Position numbers and translations under genes: made by a program. From positions 54,365 to 109,946 of the forward strand of contig JAHBMJ010001583.1 of the NCBI GenBank assembly GCA_018398765.1: a stretch of 55,582 nucleotides of DNA. Reading direction: 5' to 3'. Of this stretch, positions 55,249 to 55,582 are shown piece after piece. The notes beneath the pieces were generated by a model. That model was not told the DNA's origin. It saw only the letters and a list, made by a program, of their open reading frames with translations, and did not search any database. This DNA is from Chromera velia. Lineage: Eukaryota; Sar; Chromeraceae. Each line of letters opens with the position of its first letter. The first letter of the stretch is position 1.

Positions 55249-55582
55249 CTAATAGCTCATTACTGCCACCGGAGACTGAAGTGTTGTCCACGTTACCGAA
55301 ATGTTTTCCGGCTTCCAACCGTGGACGACCAACACACCGTTCTCTGCCAGGGAGCATTTCAGAAGAAGAGGCCGGGGTGAGAGAATGCGTACGTCCGGAA
55401 TGTTCTCGATCGTATTGATGAAAGCATCGAAAAAGCGCATGGGGACGGTCCACAAGGGAGCATCCCACTTTCCCCTCTCTCTGCGGAAGAAGCGGTGGAA
55501 AGGGAACGTGTTTCCCCGGATGTGGAGGAAGTTGTGAAGTGTCCCAGGCTGTGCCTCTTTGCGTGGGCGCCAGATAGCGAGC
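55249..55582 (-). CDS. C-terminal exon of an unrecognised protein (partial, runs off the window)
   Basis: A single frame is open from the window edge to a TAG at 55249-55251, 110 codons. It contains FHRFFRRERGKWDAPLW, MRFFDAFINTIENIPDV and VLVVHGWKPENISVTW. The balanced composition and Trp/Phe content look like real globular protein rather than a chance frame. I do not recognise the family. The start lies outside the window. Confidence 0.5.
   Translation of the reverse strand, partial: LAIWRPRKEAQPGTLHNFLHIRGNTFPFHRFFRRERGKWDAPLWTVPMRFFDAFINTIENIPDVRILSPRPLLLKCSLAENGVLVVHGWKPENISVTWTTLQSPVAVMSY

Overview
This window comes from a eukaryotic nuclear genome. Genes carry GT-AG introns that can be followed phase by phase, coding runs are separated by long simple-sequence tracts, and three LTR elements plus a LINE remnant are present. 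Domain content (a SPRY protein, a RING membrane protein, a divergent protein kinase, a DadA-like FAD oxidoreductase, an F-box/ankyrin-like protein, a Crinkler-like NTPase) together with chromoviruses suits a microbial eukaryote. An alveolate alga such as a chromerid is my best guess, but no marker gene in the window settles it. I see no rRNA, tRNA, CRISPR array or bacterial operon.

Layout. 0.4-7.3 kb: a multi-exon minus-strand SPRY-domain gene whose introns hold the GTCT, CAGA and CA microsatellites. 7.3-8.8 kb: a divergent intergenic region with a large foldback repeat. 8.8-11.8 kb: a plus-strand, four-exon RING-finger polytopic membrane protein (805 codons). 12.6-19.2 kb: decayed chromovirus A on the minus strand, with its gag end cut by LTR element D (two 300-bp LTRs). 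19.3-21.8 kb: short tandem repeats and unassigned sequence. 21.9-24.3 kb: five tandem, roughly 0.5-kb modules, each with an exon-like block. 24.9-26.9 kb: a P-loop NTPase plus nuclease-like gene broken by one TAG codon. 27.0-29.4 kb: a CTAG-rich segment with a chromodomain ORF. 29.8-30.8 kb: two tandem-repeat blocks.

31.0-33.8 kb is a minus-strand kinase-like gene. It diverges from a plus-strand mitochondrial-type FAD oxidoreductase at 34.2-36.2 kb, across a 475-bp shared promoter interval. 37.0-38.5 kb is a 5'-truncated LINE 3' end. 39.1-48.2 kb is chromovirus B, with 307-bp LTRs and a 5-bp target duplication. Its integrase region is split by a younger non-autonomous LTR element, C (40.2-43.2 kb), which has 334-bp LTRs and its own 5-bp duplication. 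48.2-52.1 kb shows no recognisable gene. 52.2-54.7 kb is a minus-strand F-box/ankyrin-like gene whose intron holds a 95-bp tandem repeat. 55.2 kb to the edge is the last exon of an unrecognised minus-strand gene.

The host genes are unrelated single loci rather than a pathway. The clearest story is the layered history of the retroelements. B inserted first (10 LTR differences, all transitions), and C then inserted into B (5 differences). Many of the in-frame stops in the retroelements are explainable by C-to-T or G-to-A changes. Splice models were built by eye from phase compatibility and consensus, so exon edges are predictions.
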